64,000 bases of DNA, from assembly GCA_034509755.1 (NCBI GenBank), contig CM067549.1:40809305-40873304 (forward strand), read 5' to 3'. The notes under the pieces were generated by a model. The model saw nothing but the letters and a program-made list of their open reading frames with translations, was not told the DNA's origin and did not search any database. Source of the DNA: Anisodus tanguticus (Eukaryota > Streptophyta > Magnoliopsida > Solanales > Solanaceae). The stretch's first letter is position 1. The number at the start of each line of letters is the position of its first letter. A program made the translations under genes and the position numbers. Below, piece after piece: positions 48,001 to 60,659 of this stretch.

Positions 48001-50919
48001 TCGTCATGGCCGACGTCGCTTACTATTGCATTTCTAAGCCCAAAAACTCAAATTCGTGATTTTTTGCACTTTCGGTGGATATTAGCACACAAATTTTCTA
48101 GAATCCGACGATTGCCTCTCGATTGACCTGAAATTAACCCCGTCCATCACAAATAGGGTATAGATTGACTCCCATTACTTCTTCATGGCTGATAATGTCG
48201 CTTATTATTATTGCATTTCTAAGCCAAGAAAGTCAAATTCGTGATTTTTTGCACTTTTTTGGGTATTAGCATACATATTTTCTATAACCATGTCGATTGT
48301 CTCTGGTTGGCAGTGAAATTCACCCAATCCATCACAAATAGGCTGGTTATCGACACTCATTACTTCGTCATGGCCGACGTCGCTTACTATTGCATTTCTA
48401 AGCCCAAAAACTCAAATTCGTGATTTTTTGCACTTTCAGTGGATATTAGCACACAAATTTTCTAGAATCCTGACGATTGCCTCTGATTGACCTAAAATTA
48501 ACCCCGTCCATCACAAATAGGGTATAGATTGACTCCATTACTTTTCATGGCTAACGTCGCTTATTATTGCATTTCTAAGCCAAGAAAGTCAAATTCGTGA
48601 TTTTTTGCACTTTTTTGGGTATTAGCATACATATTTTCTATAACCATGTCGATTGTCTCTCGGTTGGAGTGAAATTCACCCACCCATCACAAATAGGCTG
48701 TATCGACACTCATTACTTCGTCATGGCCGACGTCGCTTACTATTGCATTTCTAAGCCCAAAAACTAAAATTCGTGATTTTTTGCACTTATCGTGGATATT
48801 AGCACACAAATTTTCTAGAATCCTGACGATTGCCTCTGATTGACCTAAAATTAACCCCGTCCATCACAAATAGGGTATAGATTGACTCCATTACTTCTTC
48901 ATGGCTAATGTCGCTTATTATTGCATTTCTAAGCCAAGAAAGTCAAATTCGTGATTTTTTTTTGCACACTTTTTGGGTATTAGCATACATATTTTCTATA
49001 ACCATGTCGATTGTCTCTCGGTTGGAGTGAAATTCACCCAATCCATCACAAATAGGCTGGTTATCGACACTCATTACTTCGTCATGGCCGACGTCGCTTA
49101 CTATTGCATTTCTAAGCCCAAAAACTCAAATTCGTGATTTTTTGCACTTTCAGTGGATATTAGCACACAAATTTTCTAGAATCCTGACGATTGCCTCTGA
49201 TTGACATGAAATTAACCTCGTCCATCACAAATAGGGTATAGATTGACTCCCATTACTTCTTCATGGCTAACGTCGCTTATTATTGCATTTCTAAGCCAAG
49301 AAACTCAAATTCGTGATTTTTTGCACTTTTCGTGGGTATTAGCATACATATTTTCTATAACCATGTCGATTGTCTCGGTTGGAGTGAAATTCACCCAACA
49401 TCCATCACAAATAGGGTATGGTTATCGACACTCATTACTTCGTCATGGCCGACGTCGCTTACTATTGCATTTCTAAGCCCAAAAACTCAAATTCGTGATT
49501 TTTTGCACTTTCGGTGGATATTAGCACACAAATTTTCTAGAATCCTATCGATTGCCTCACCTAATTAACCCGTCCATCACAAATAGGGTATAGATTGACT
49601 CATTACTTTTTCATGGTTAACGTCGCTATTATTGCATTTCTAAGCCAAGAAAAAGTCAAATTCGTGATTTTTTGCACTTTTGGTGGGTATTAGCATACAT
49701 ATTTTCTATAACCATGTCGATTGTCTCTGGTTGGAGTGAAATTCACCCACCCCATCACAAATAGGCTGGTTATCGACACTCATTACTTCGTCATGGCCGA
49801 CGTCGCTTACTATTGCATTTCTAAGCCCAAAAACTCAAATTCGTGATTTTTTGCACTTATCGTGGATATTAGCACACAAATTTTCTAGAATCCTGACGAT
49901 TGCCTCTGATTGACCTAAAATTAACCCCGTCCATCACAAATAGGGTATAGATTGACTCACATTACTTCTTCATGGCTAACGTCGCTTATTATTGCATTTC
50001 TAAGCCAAGAAAGTCAAATTCGTGATTTTTTGCACTTTTTTGGGTATTAGCATTGATATTTTCTATAACCATGTCGATTGTCTCTGGTTGGATGAAATTC
50101 ACCCATCCATCACAAATAGGCTGGTTATCGACACTCATTACTTCGTCATGGCCGACGTCGCTTACTATTGCATTTCTAAGCCCAAAAACTCAAATTCGTT
50201 TTTTTTGCACTTTCGGTGGATATTAGCACACAAATTTTCTAGAATCCCGACGATTGCCTCTCGATTGACATGAAATTAACCTCGTCCATCACAAATAGGG
50301 TATAGATTGACTCCATTACTTTTCATGGCTGACGTCGCTTATTATTGCATTTCTAAGCCAAGAAACTCAAATTCGTGATTTTTTGCACTTTTGGTGGGTA
50401 TTAGCATACGATTTTCTATAACCATGTCGATTGTCTCTCGGTTGGCGTGAAATTCACCCACCATCACAAATAGGCTTGGTTATCGACACTCATTACTTCG
50501 TCATGGCCGACGTCGCTTATTATTGCATTTCTAAGCCCAAAAACTCAAATTCGTGATTTTTTGCACTTTCGTGGCTATTAGCACACAAATTTTCTAGAAT
50601 CCTGTCGATTGCCTCTCGATTGGCCTAAAATTAACCCATCCATCACAAATAGGGTATAGATTGACTCGCATTACTTCTTCATGGCTGTCGTCGCTTATTA
50701 TTGCATTTCTAAGCCAAGAAAGTCAAATTCATGATTTTTTTCACTTTTTTGGGTATTAGCATACATATTTTCTATAACCATGTCGATTGTCTCTGGTTGG
50801 AGTGAAATTCACCCAGTCCATCACAAATAGGCTGGTTATCGACACTCATTACTTCGTCATGGCCGACGTCGCTTACTATTGCATTTCTAAGCCCAAAAAC
50901 TCAAATTCGTGATTTTTTT

Positions 50920-51020
50920 TGCACTTTCGGGGATATTAGCATAAATTTTCTAGAGCACACAAATTTTCACATTAGAATCCGACGATTGCCTCGATTGACA
51001 TGAAATTTCGTGAACCCCGT
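50920..51020 (+). repeat. Scrambled A-to-D junction
   Basis: GTGATTTTTTTTGCAC, a T8 run, is followed by two interleaved handovers (ATAAATTTTCTAGAGCACAC, AAATTTTCACATTAGAATCC) and GAAATTTCGTGAACCCCG before the next anchor. Confidence 0.65.
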
Positions 51021-54000
51021 CCATCACAAATAGGGTATAGATTGACTCCCATTACTTCTTCATGGCTGGCGTCGCTTATTATTGCATTTCTAAGCCAAGA
51101 AACTCAAATTCGTGATTTTTTGCACTTTCAGTGGATATTACCACACGAATTTTCTAGAATCCTATCGACTGTCTCACTAATAATGTATAGATTGACTCCA
51201 ATTACTTTTTCATGGCTGACGTCGATATTATTGCATTTCTAAGCCCAGAAACTCAAATTCGTGATTTTTTGCACTTTTGTTGGGTATTAGCATACAAATT
51301 TTCTATAACCATGTCGATTGTCTCTGGTTGAAGTGAAATTCACCCAGCCCATCACAAATAGGCTGGTTATCGACACTCATTACTTCGTCACGGCCGACGT
51401 CGCTTACTATTGCATTTCTAAGCCCAAAAACTCAAATTCGTTATTTTTTGCACTTTCGGGCTATTAGCACACAAATTTTCTAGAATCCTGTCGATTGCCT
51501 CTCGATTGGCCTAAAATTAACCCCGTCCATCACAAATAGGGTATAGATTGACTCGCATTACTTCTTCATGGCTGTCGTCGCTTATTATTGCATTTCTAAG
51601 CCAAGAAAGTCAAATTCATGATTTTTTTCACTTTTTTGGGTATTAGCATACATATTTTCTATAACCATGTCGATTGTCTCTCGGTTGGAGTGAAATTCAC
51701 CCAATCCATCACAAATAGGCTGGTGTTATCGACACTCATTACTTCGTCATGGCCGACTTCGCTTACTATTGCATTTCTAAGCCCAAAAACTAAAATTCGT
51801 GATTTTTTGCACTTATCGTGGATATTAGCACACAAATTTTCTAGAATCCGGACGATTGCCTCTGATTGACCTAAAATTAACCTCGTCCATCAAAAATAGG
51901 GTATAGATTGACTCCCATTACTTCTTCATGGCTAATGTCGCTTATTATTGCATTTCTAAGCCAAAAAGTCAAATTCGTGATTTTTTGCACTTTTGGTGGG
52001 TATTAGCATTCATATTTTCTATAACCATGTCGATTGTCTCTCGTTGGAGTGAAATTCACCCAAATCCATCACAAATAGGTGGTTATCGACACTCATTACT
52101 TCGTCATGGCCGACGTCGCTTACTATTGCATTTCTAAGCCCAAAAACTCAAATTCGTGATTTTTTGCACTTTCAAAGGTGGATATTAGCACACAAATTTT
52201 CTAGAATCCCGACGATTGCCTCTCGATTGACATGAAATTAACCTCGTCCATCACAAATAGGGTATAGATTGATTCACATTACTTTTTCATGGCCGACGTC
52301 GCTTATTATTGCATTTCTAAGCCAAGAAACTCAAATTCGTGATTTTTTGCACATTTTGTTGGGTTATTAGCACATGAATTTTCTATAACCATGTCAACTG
52401 TCTCTCGGTTGGCATTAAATTAACAACATCCATCACAAATAGGGTATAGATTGACACCCATTACTTCTTCATGGCCGACGTCGCTTATTATTGCATTTCT
52501 AAGCCCCAGAAACTCAAATTCGTGATTTTTTGCACTTTCGGTGGATATTACCACACAAATTTTCTAGAATCCTATCGATTGCCTCTCATTGGCTAAAATT
52601 AACCCATGTCACAAATAGGGTATAGATTGACTAATTACTTTTTCATGGTGACGTCGTCGTATTATTGCATTTCTAAGCCAAGAAACTCAAATTCGTGATT
52701 TTTTACACTTTTGTTGGGTATTAGCATACATATTTTCTATAACCATGTCGATTGTCTCTCGGTTGAGTGAAATTCACCCATCCCATCACAAATAGGCTGG
52801 TTATCGACACTCATTACTTCGTCATGGCCGACGTCGCTTACTATTGCATTTCTAAGCCCAAAAACTCAAATTCGTGATTTTTTGCACTTTCGTGGATATT
52901 AGCACACAAATTTTCTAGAATCCTGTCGATTGCCTCTCGATTGGCCTAAAATTAACCCCGTCCATCACAAATAGGGTATAGATTGACTCGCATTACTTCT
53001 TCATGGCTAATGTCGTCGCTTATTATTGCATTTCTAAGCCAAGAAAGTCAAATTCATGATTTTTTTCACTTTTTTGGGTATTAGCATACATATTTTCTAT
53101 AACCATGTCGATTGTCTCTCGGTTGGAGTGAAATTCACCCAATCCATCACAAATAGGCTGGTTATCGACACTCATTACTTCGTCATGGCCGACGTCGCTT
53201 ACTATTGCATTTCTAAGCCCAAAAACTCAAATTCGTGATTTTTTGCACTTTCGGTGGATATTAGCACACAAATTTTCTAGAATCCCGACGATTGCCTCGA
53301 TTGACCTGAAATTAACCCGTCCATCACAAATAGGGTATAGATTGACTCACATTACTTCTTCATGGCTAACGTCGCTTATTATTGCATTTCTAAGCCAAGA
53401 AAGTCAAATTCGTGATTTTTTGCACTTTTTTTGGGTATTAGCATGATTTTCTATGAACCATGTCGATTGTCTCTGGTTGGAGTGAAATTCACCCAACATC
53501 CATCACAAATAGGGTTATCGACACTTCATTACTTCGTCATGGCCGACGTCGCTTACTATTGCATTTCTAAGCCCAAAAACTCAAATTCGTGATTTTTTGC
53601 ACTTTCGGTGGATATTAGCACACAAATTTTCTAGAATCCTCGACGATTGCCTCTCGATTGACCTGAAATTAACCTCGTCCATCACAAATAGGGTATAGAT
53701 TGACTCTAATTACTTTTTCATGGGCTACGTCGCTTATTATTGCATTTCTAAGCCAAGAAACTCAAATTCGTGATTTTTTGCACTTTTGTTGGGTATTAGC
53801 ATACGATTTTCTATAACCATGTCGATCGTCTCTCGGTTGGAGTGAAATTCACCCACCATCACAAATAGGCTGGTTATAGACACTCATTACTTCGTCATGG
53901 CCGACGTCGCTTACTATTGCATTTCTAAGCCCAAAAACTAAAATTCGTGATTTTTTGCACTTATCGTGGATATTAGCACACAAATTTTCTAGAATCCTGT

Positions 54001-55462
54001 CGATTGCCTCAGATTGACCTAAAATTAACCCCGTCCATCACAAATAGGGTATAGATTGACTCGCATTACTTCTTCATGGCTGTCGTCGCTTATTATTGCA
54101 TTTCTAAGCCAAGAAAGTCAAATTCATGATTTTTTTCACTTTTTTGGGTATTAGCATACATATTTTCTATAACCATGTCGACTGTCTCTGATTGGAGTGA
54201 AATTCACCCATCCATCACAAATAGGCTGGTTATCGACACTCATTACTTCGTCATGGCCGACGTCGCTTACTATTGCATTTCTAAGCCCAAAAACTCAAAT
54301 TCGTGATTTTTTGCACTTTCAGTGGATATTAGCACACAAATTTTCTAGAATCCTGACGATTGCCTCTGATTGACATGAAATTAACCTCGTCCATCACAAA
54401 TAGGGTATAGATTGATTCACATTACTTATTCATGGCTGACGTCGCTTATTATTGCATTTCTAAGCCAAGAAACTCAAATTCGTGATTTTTGCACTTTTTT
54501 GTTGGGTATTAGCATACATATTTTCTATAACCATGTCGATCGTCTCTCGGTTGAAGTGAAATTCACCCACATCCATCACAAATAGGGGTTATAGACACTC
54601 ATTACTTCTTCATGGCCGACGTCGCTTACTATTGCATTTCTAAGCCCAAAAACTCAAATTCGTGATTTTTTGCACTTTCGGTGGATATTAGCACACAAAT
54701 TTTCTAGAATCCTATCGATTGCCTCGATTGACCTAAAATTAACCCCGTCCATCACAAATAGGGTATAGATTGACTCTAATTACTTTTTCATGGTGACGTC
54801 GCTTATTATTGCATTTCTAAGCCAAGAAACTCAAATTCGTGATTTTTTACACTTTTGTAGGGTATTAGCATACATATTTTCTTTACCCATGTCGATTGTC
54901 TCTGGTTGAAGTGAAATTCACCCAGCCCATCACAAATAGGCTGGTTATCGACACTCATTACTTCGTCACGGCCGACGTCGCTTACTATTGCATTTCTAAG
55001 CCCAAAAACTCAAATTCGTGATTTTTTGCACTTTCGGTGGCTATTAGCACACAAATTTTCTAGAATCCGTCGATTGCCTCAGATTGACCTAAAATTAACC
55101 CCGTCCATCACAAATAGGGTATAGATTGACTCGCATTACTTCTTCATGGCTGTCGTCGCTTATTATTGCATTTCTAAGCCAAGAAAGTCAAATTCATGAT
55201 TTTTTTCACTTTTTTGGGTATTAGCATACATATTTTCTATAACCATGTCGACTGTCTCTGGTTGGAGTGAAATTCACCCAGTCCATCACAAATAGGCTGG
55301 TTATCGACACTCATTACTTCGTCATGGCCGACGTCGCTTACTATTGCATTTCTAAGCCCAAAAACTCAAATTCGTGATTTTTTGCACTTTCAGTGGATAT
55401 TAGCACACAAATTTTCTAGAATCCTGACGATTGCCTCTGATTGACATGAAATTAACCTCGTC

Positions 55463-56261
55463 CATCACAAATAGGGTATAGATTGATTCACATTACTTAT
55501 TCATGGCTGACGTCGCTTATTATTGCATTTCTAAGCCAAGAAACTCAAATTCGTGAATTTTTGCACATTCGTTGGGTTAATAGCACATGAATTTTCGTGA
55601 ATCCTGTCGACTGTCTCTGACTGGCATTAAATTAACAACATCCATCACAAATAGGGTATAGATTGACTTCCATTACTTCTTCATGGCTGGCGTCGCTTAT
55701 TATTGCATTTCTAAGCCAAGAAACTCAAATTCGTGATTTTTTGCACTTTCAGTGGATATTACCACACGAATTTTCTAGAATCCTATCGACTGTCTCACTA
55801 ATAATGTATAGATTGACACTAATTACTTTTTCATGGCTGACGTCGTGTATTATTGCATTTCTAAGCCCAGAAACTCAAATTCGTGATTTTTTACACTTTT
55901 GTTGGGTATTAGCATACATATTTTCTTTAACCATGTCGACTGTCTCTGGTTGAAGTGAAATTCACCCAGCCCATCACAAATAGGCTGGTTATAGACACTC
56001 ATTACTTCGTCACGGCCGACGTCGCTTACTATTGCATTTCTAAGCCCAAAAACTCAAATTCGTTATTTTTTGCACTTTCAGTGGCTATTAGCACACAAAT
56101 TTTCTAGAATCCAATCGATTGCCTCAGATTGGCCTAAAAATAACCCCGTCCATCACAAATAGGGTATATATTGACTCGCATTACTTCTTCATGGCTGTCG
56201 TCGCTTATTATTGCATTTCTAAGCCAAGAAAGTCAAATTCATGATTTTTTTCACTTTTTTG
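55463..56261 (+). repeat. Block alpha, copy 2
   Basis: It lies 32,243 bp to the right of copy 1 and shares its rare variants in the same order without a net length change. A private change is CCAATCGATTGCC and CTAAAAATAACCCC near 56,112-56,145. Similarity to copy 3 continues beyond the block to about 56,580. Confidence 0.85.
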
Positions 56262-57719
56262 GGTATTAGCATACATATTTTCTATAACCATGTCGACTGT
56301 CTCTGATTGGAGTGAAATTCACCCAGTCCATCACAAATAGGCTGGTTATCGACACTCATTACTTCGTCATGGCCGACGTCGCTTACTATTGCATTTCTAA
56401 GCCCAAAAACTCAAATTCGTGATTTTTTGCACTTTCAGTGGATATTAGCACACAAATTTTCTAGAATCCTGACGATTGCCTCTGATTGACATGAAATTAA
56501 CCTCGTCCATCACAAATAGGGTATAGATTGATTCACATTACTTATTCATGGCTGACGTCGCTTATTATTGCATTTCTAAGCCAAAAACTCAAATTCGTGA
56601 TTTTTTGCACTTTTGTTGGGTATTAGCATTCATTTTTCTATCACAATGTCGATTGTCTCTGGTTGGCATTAAATTAACAACATCCATCACAAATAGGGTA
56701 TAGATTGACTTCCATTACTTCTTCATGGTCGTCGCTTATTATTGCATTTCTAAGCCCAAAACTCAAATTCGTGATTTTTTGCACTTTCGTGGATATTAGC
56801 ACACAAATTTTCTAGAATCCTATCGATTGCCTCTGATTGGCCTAAAATTAACCTCATCCATCACAAATAGTATAGATTGACACTAATTACTTTTTCATGG
56901 TGACGTCGCTTATTATTGCATTTCTAAGCCAAGAAACTCAAATTCGTGATTTTTTACACTTTTGTTGGGTATTAGCATACGATTTTCTTTAACCATGTCG
57001 ATCGTCTCTCTCTCGTTGAAGTGAAATTCACCCACATCCATCACAAATAGGCTGGTTATAGACACTCATTACTTCGTCATGGCCGACGTCGCTTACTATT
57101 GCATTTCTAAGCCCAAAAACTCAAATTCGTGATTTTTTGCACTTTCAAAGTGGATATTAGCACACAAATTTTCTAGAATCCTGACGATTGCCTCGATTGA
57201 CCTAAATTAACCCCGTCCATCACAAATAGGGATATAGATTGACTCGCATTACTTCTTCATGGCTAATGTCGCTTATTATTGCATTTCTAAGCCAAGAAAG
57301 TCAAATTCGTGATTTTTTGCACTTTTTTGGGTATTAGCATACATATTTTCTATAACCATGTCGATTGTCTCTGGTTGGAGTGAAATTCACCCAATCCATC
57401 ACAAATAGGCTGGTTATCGACACTCATTACTTCGTCATGGCCGACGTCGCTTACTATTGCATTTCTAAGCCCAAAAACTCAAATTCGTGATTTTTTGCAC
57501 TTTCAGTGGATATTAGCACACAAATTTTCTAGAATCTGACGATTGCCTCTTGATTGACCTGAAATTAACCCCGTCCATCACAAATAGGGTATAGATTGAC
57601 TCCCATTACTTCTTCATGGCTAACGTCGCTTATTATTGCATTTCTAAGCCAAGAAAGTCAAATTCGTGATTTTTTGCACTTTTGGTTGGGTATTAGCATA
57701 CATATTTTCTATAACCATG

Positions 57720-57850
57720 TCGATCGTCTCTCTGAGGCATTAAATTAACAACATCCATCACAAATAGGAGGAAACTTCACCGCTTATTATTGCATTTCTA
57801 AGCCAAGAAACTCAAATTCGTGATTTTTTGCCCATCACAAATAATGTATA
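57720..57850 (+). repeat. Truncated D monomer and broken E start
   Basis: CATCACAAATAGGAGGAAAC runs into TTCACCGCTTATTATTGC, losing the TATAGATTGACTTCC block. The copy then stops at GATTTTTTGC and joins CCCATCACAAATAATG directly. About 95 bp of D and the whole D-to-E handover are lost. Confidence 0.7.
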
Positions 57851-58546
57851 GATTGACACTAATTACTTTTTCATGGCTGACGTCGTGTATTATTGCATTT
57901 CTAAGCCCAGAAACTCAAATTCGTGATTTTTTACACTTTTGTTGGGTATTAGCATACAGATTTTCTTTAACCATGTCGACTGTCTCTGGTTGAAGTGAAA
58001 TTCACCCAGCCATCACAAATAGGCTGGTTATAGACACTCATTACTTCGTCATGGCCGACGTCGCTTACTATTGCATTTCTAAGCCCAAAAACTAAAATTC
58101 GTGATTTTTTGCACTTTCGTGGATATTAGCACACAAATTTTCTAGAATCCGGACGATTGCCTCTGATTGACCTAAAATTAACCTCGTCCATCACAAATAG
58201 GGTATAGATTGACTCGCATTACTTCTTCATTGGCTGTCGTCGCTTATTATTCCATTTCTAAGCCAAAAAGTCAAATTCGTGATTTTTTGCACTTTTGGTG
58301 GGTATTAGCATTCGGATTTTCTATCACAATGTCGATTGTCTCTGGTTGGAGTGAAATTCACCCAACCCATCACAAATAGGCTGGTTATCGACACTCATTA
58401 CTTCGTCATGGCCGACGTCGCTTACTATTGCATTTCTAAGCCCAAAAACTCAAATTCGTGATTTTTTGCACTTTCAGTGGATATTAGCACACAAATTTTC
58501 TAGAATCCTGACGATTGCCTCTGATTGACATGAAATTAACCTCGTC

Positions 58547-59345
58547 CATCACAAATAGGGTATAGATTGATTCACATTACTTATTCATGGCTGACGTCGC
58601 TTATTATTGCATTTCTAAGCCAAGAAACTCAAATTCGTGAATTTTTGCACATTCGTTGGGTTAATAGCACATGAATTTTCGTGAATCCTGTCGACTGTCT
58701 CTGACTGGCATTAAATTAACAACATCCATCACAAATAGGGTATAGATTGACTTCCATTACTTCTTCATGGCTGGCGTCGCTTATTATTGCATTTCTAAGC
58801 CAAGAAACTCAAATTCGTGATTTTTTGCACTTTCAGTGGATATTACCACACGAATTTTCTAGAATCCTATCGACTGTCTCACTAATAATGTATAGATTGA
58901 CACTAATTACTTTTTCATGGTTGACGTCGTGTATTATTGCATTTCTAAGCCCAGAAACTCAAATTCGTGATTTTTTACACTTTTGTTGGGTATTAGCATA
59001 CATATTTTCTTTAACCATGTCGACTGTCTCTGGTTGAAGTGAAATTCACCCAGCCCATCACAAATAGGCTGGTTATAGACACTCATTACTTCGTCACGGC
59101 CGACGTCGCTTACTATTGCATTTCTAAGCCCAAAAACTCAAATTCGTTATTTTTTGCACTTTCAGTGGCTATTAGCACACAAATTTTCTAGAATCCTGTC
59201 GATTGCCTCAGATTGGCCTAAAATTAACCCCGTCCATCACAAATAGGGTATAGATTGACTCGCATTACTTCTTCATGGCTGTCGTCGCTTATTATTGCAT
59301 TTCTAAGCCAAGAAAGTCAAATTCATGATTTTTTTCACTTTTTTG
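58547..59345 (+). repeat. Block alpha, copy 3
   Basis: It lies 3,084 bp to the right of copy 2 with the same rare variants throughout. A private change is CATGGTTGACGTCGTG in the E monomer. Similarity to copy 2 continues to about 59,660. Confidence 0.85.
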
Positions 59346-60659
59346 GGTATTAGCATACATATTTTCTATAACCATGTCGACTGTCTCTGGTTGGAGTGAA
59401 ATTCACCCACCCATCACAAATAGGCTGGTTATCGACACTCATTACTTCGTCATGGCCGACGTCGCTTACTATTGCATTTCTAAGCCCAAAAACTCAAATT
59501 CGTGATTTTTTGCACTTTCAGTGGATATTAGCACACAAATTTTCTTGAATCCTGACGATTGCCTCTGATTGACATGAAATTAACCTCGTCCATCACAAAT
59601 AGGGTATAGATTGACTCACATTACTTATTCATGGCTGACGTCGCTTATTATTGCATTTCTAAGCCAAGAAACTCAAATTCGTGATTTTTTGCACTTTTGG
59701 TGGGTATTAGCACATGAATTTTCTATAACCATGTCGATTGTCTCTCGGTTGGCATGAAATTAACAACATCCATCACAAATAGGGTATAGATTGACACTCC
59801 ATTACTTCTTCATGGCCGACGTCGCTTATTATTGCATTTCTAAGCCCAAAAACTCAAATTCGTGATTTTTTGCACTTTCGTGGGTATTAGCACACAAATT
59901 TTCTAGAATCCTATCGATTGCCTCTCGATTGGCCTAAAATTAACCCATCCATCACAAATAGGGTATAGATTGACTCTAATTACTTTTTCATGGTCGTCGT
60001 CGCTTATTATTGCATTTCTAAGCCAAGAAAGTCAAATTCGTGATTTTTTGCACTTTTGTTGGGTATTAGCATACATATTTTCTATAACCATGTCGATTTC
60101 TCTCGGTTGGAGTGAAATTCACCCAATCCATCATAAATAGGCTGGTTATCGACACTCATTACTTCGTCATGGCCGACGTCGCTTACTATTGCATTTCTAA
60201 GCCCAAAAACTCAAATTCGTGATTTTTTGCACTTTCGGTGGATATTAGCACACAAATTTTCTAGAATCCGACGATTGCCTCGATTGACCTAAATTAACCC
60301 CGTCCATCACAAATAGGGTATAGATTGACTCCATTACTTCTTCATGGCTAATGTCGCTTATTATTGCATTTCTAAGCCAAGAAAGTCAAATTCGGGATTT
60401 TTTGCACTTTTTTGGGTATTAGCATACATATTTTCTATAACCATGTCGATTGTCTCTGGTTGGAGTGAAATTCACCCAATCCATCACAAATAGGCTGGTT
60501 ATCGACACTCATTACTTCGTCATGGCCGACGTCGCTTACTATTGCATTTCTAAGCCCAAAAACTCAAATTCGTGATTTTTTGCACTTTCGGTGGATATTA
60601 GCACACAAATTTTCTAGAATCCCGACGATTGCCTCGATTGACATGAAATTAACTCCGTC

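Larger units (their letters stand above)
34901..51000 (+). repeat. Region 3: mainly A-B dimers (~357 bp)
   Basis: Alternating A and B monomers dominate, so the local repeat unit is a dimer of about 357 bp. The B copies often read CATGGCTAACGTCGC or CATGGCTAATGTCGC. Single E copies occur near 37,570, 44,990, 46,206 and 47,435, and H-like copies near 35,440, 36,890, 40,251 and 46,382, as isolated remnants of larger units. Two consecutive, nearly identical dimers lie at 39,363-40,075. No gene or other element is visible. Confidence 0.7.
51001..59640 (+). repeat. Region 4: D/E units and A-B dimers with recent block duplication
   Basis: D and E monomers return near 51,020, 55,645, 57,740 and 58,729, between A-B dimers. 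The zone holds two almost identical blocks 3,084 bp apart, and CTG/CAG sites are mostly intact within these blocks. The B subtype with seven Ts and no G before CAC is common up to about 59,335 and is not seen after that. Confidence 0.7.

Noticed and set aside
55663..55953. Recurring 96-codon open frame, also at 23,420, 25,668, 30,332 and 58,747
   Set aside because: It recurs because the D-E unit is duplicated; E's deletion joins two monomers in one frame. No sign of selection on the protein is visible, and it looks like a by-product of the repeat.
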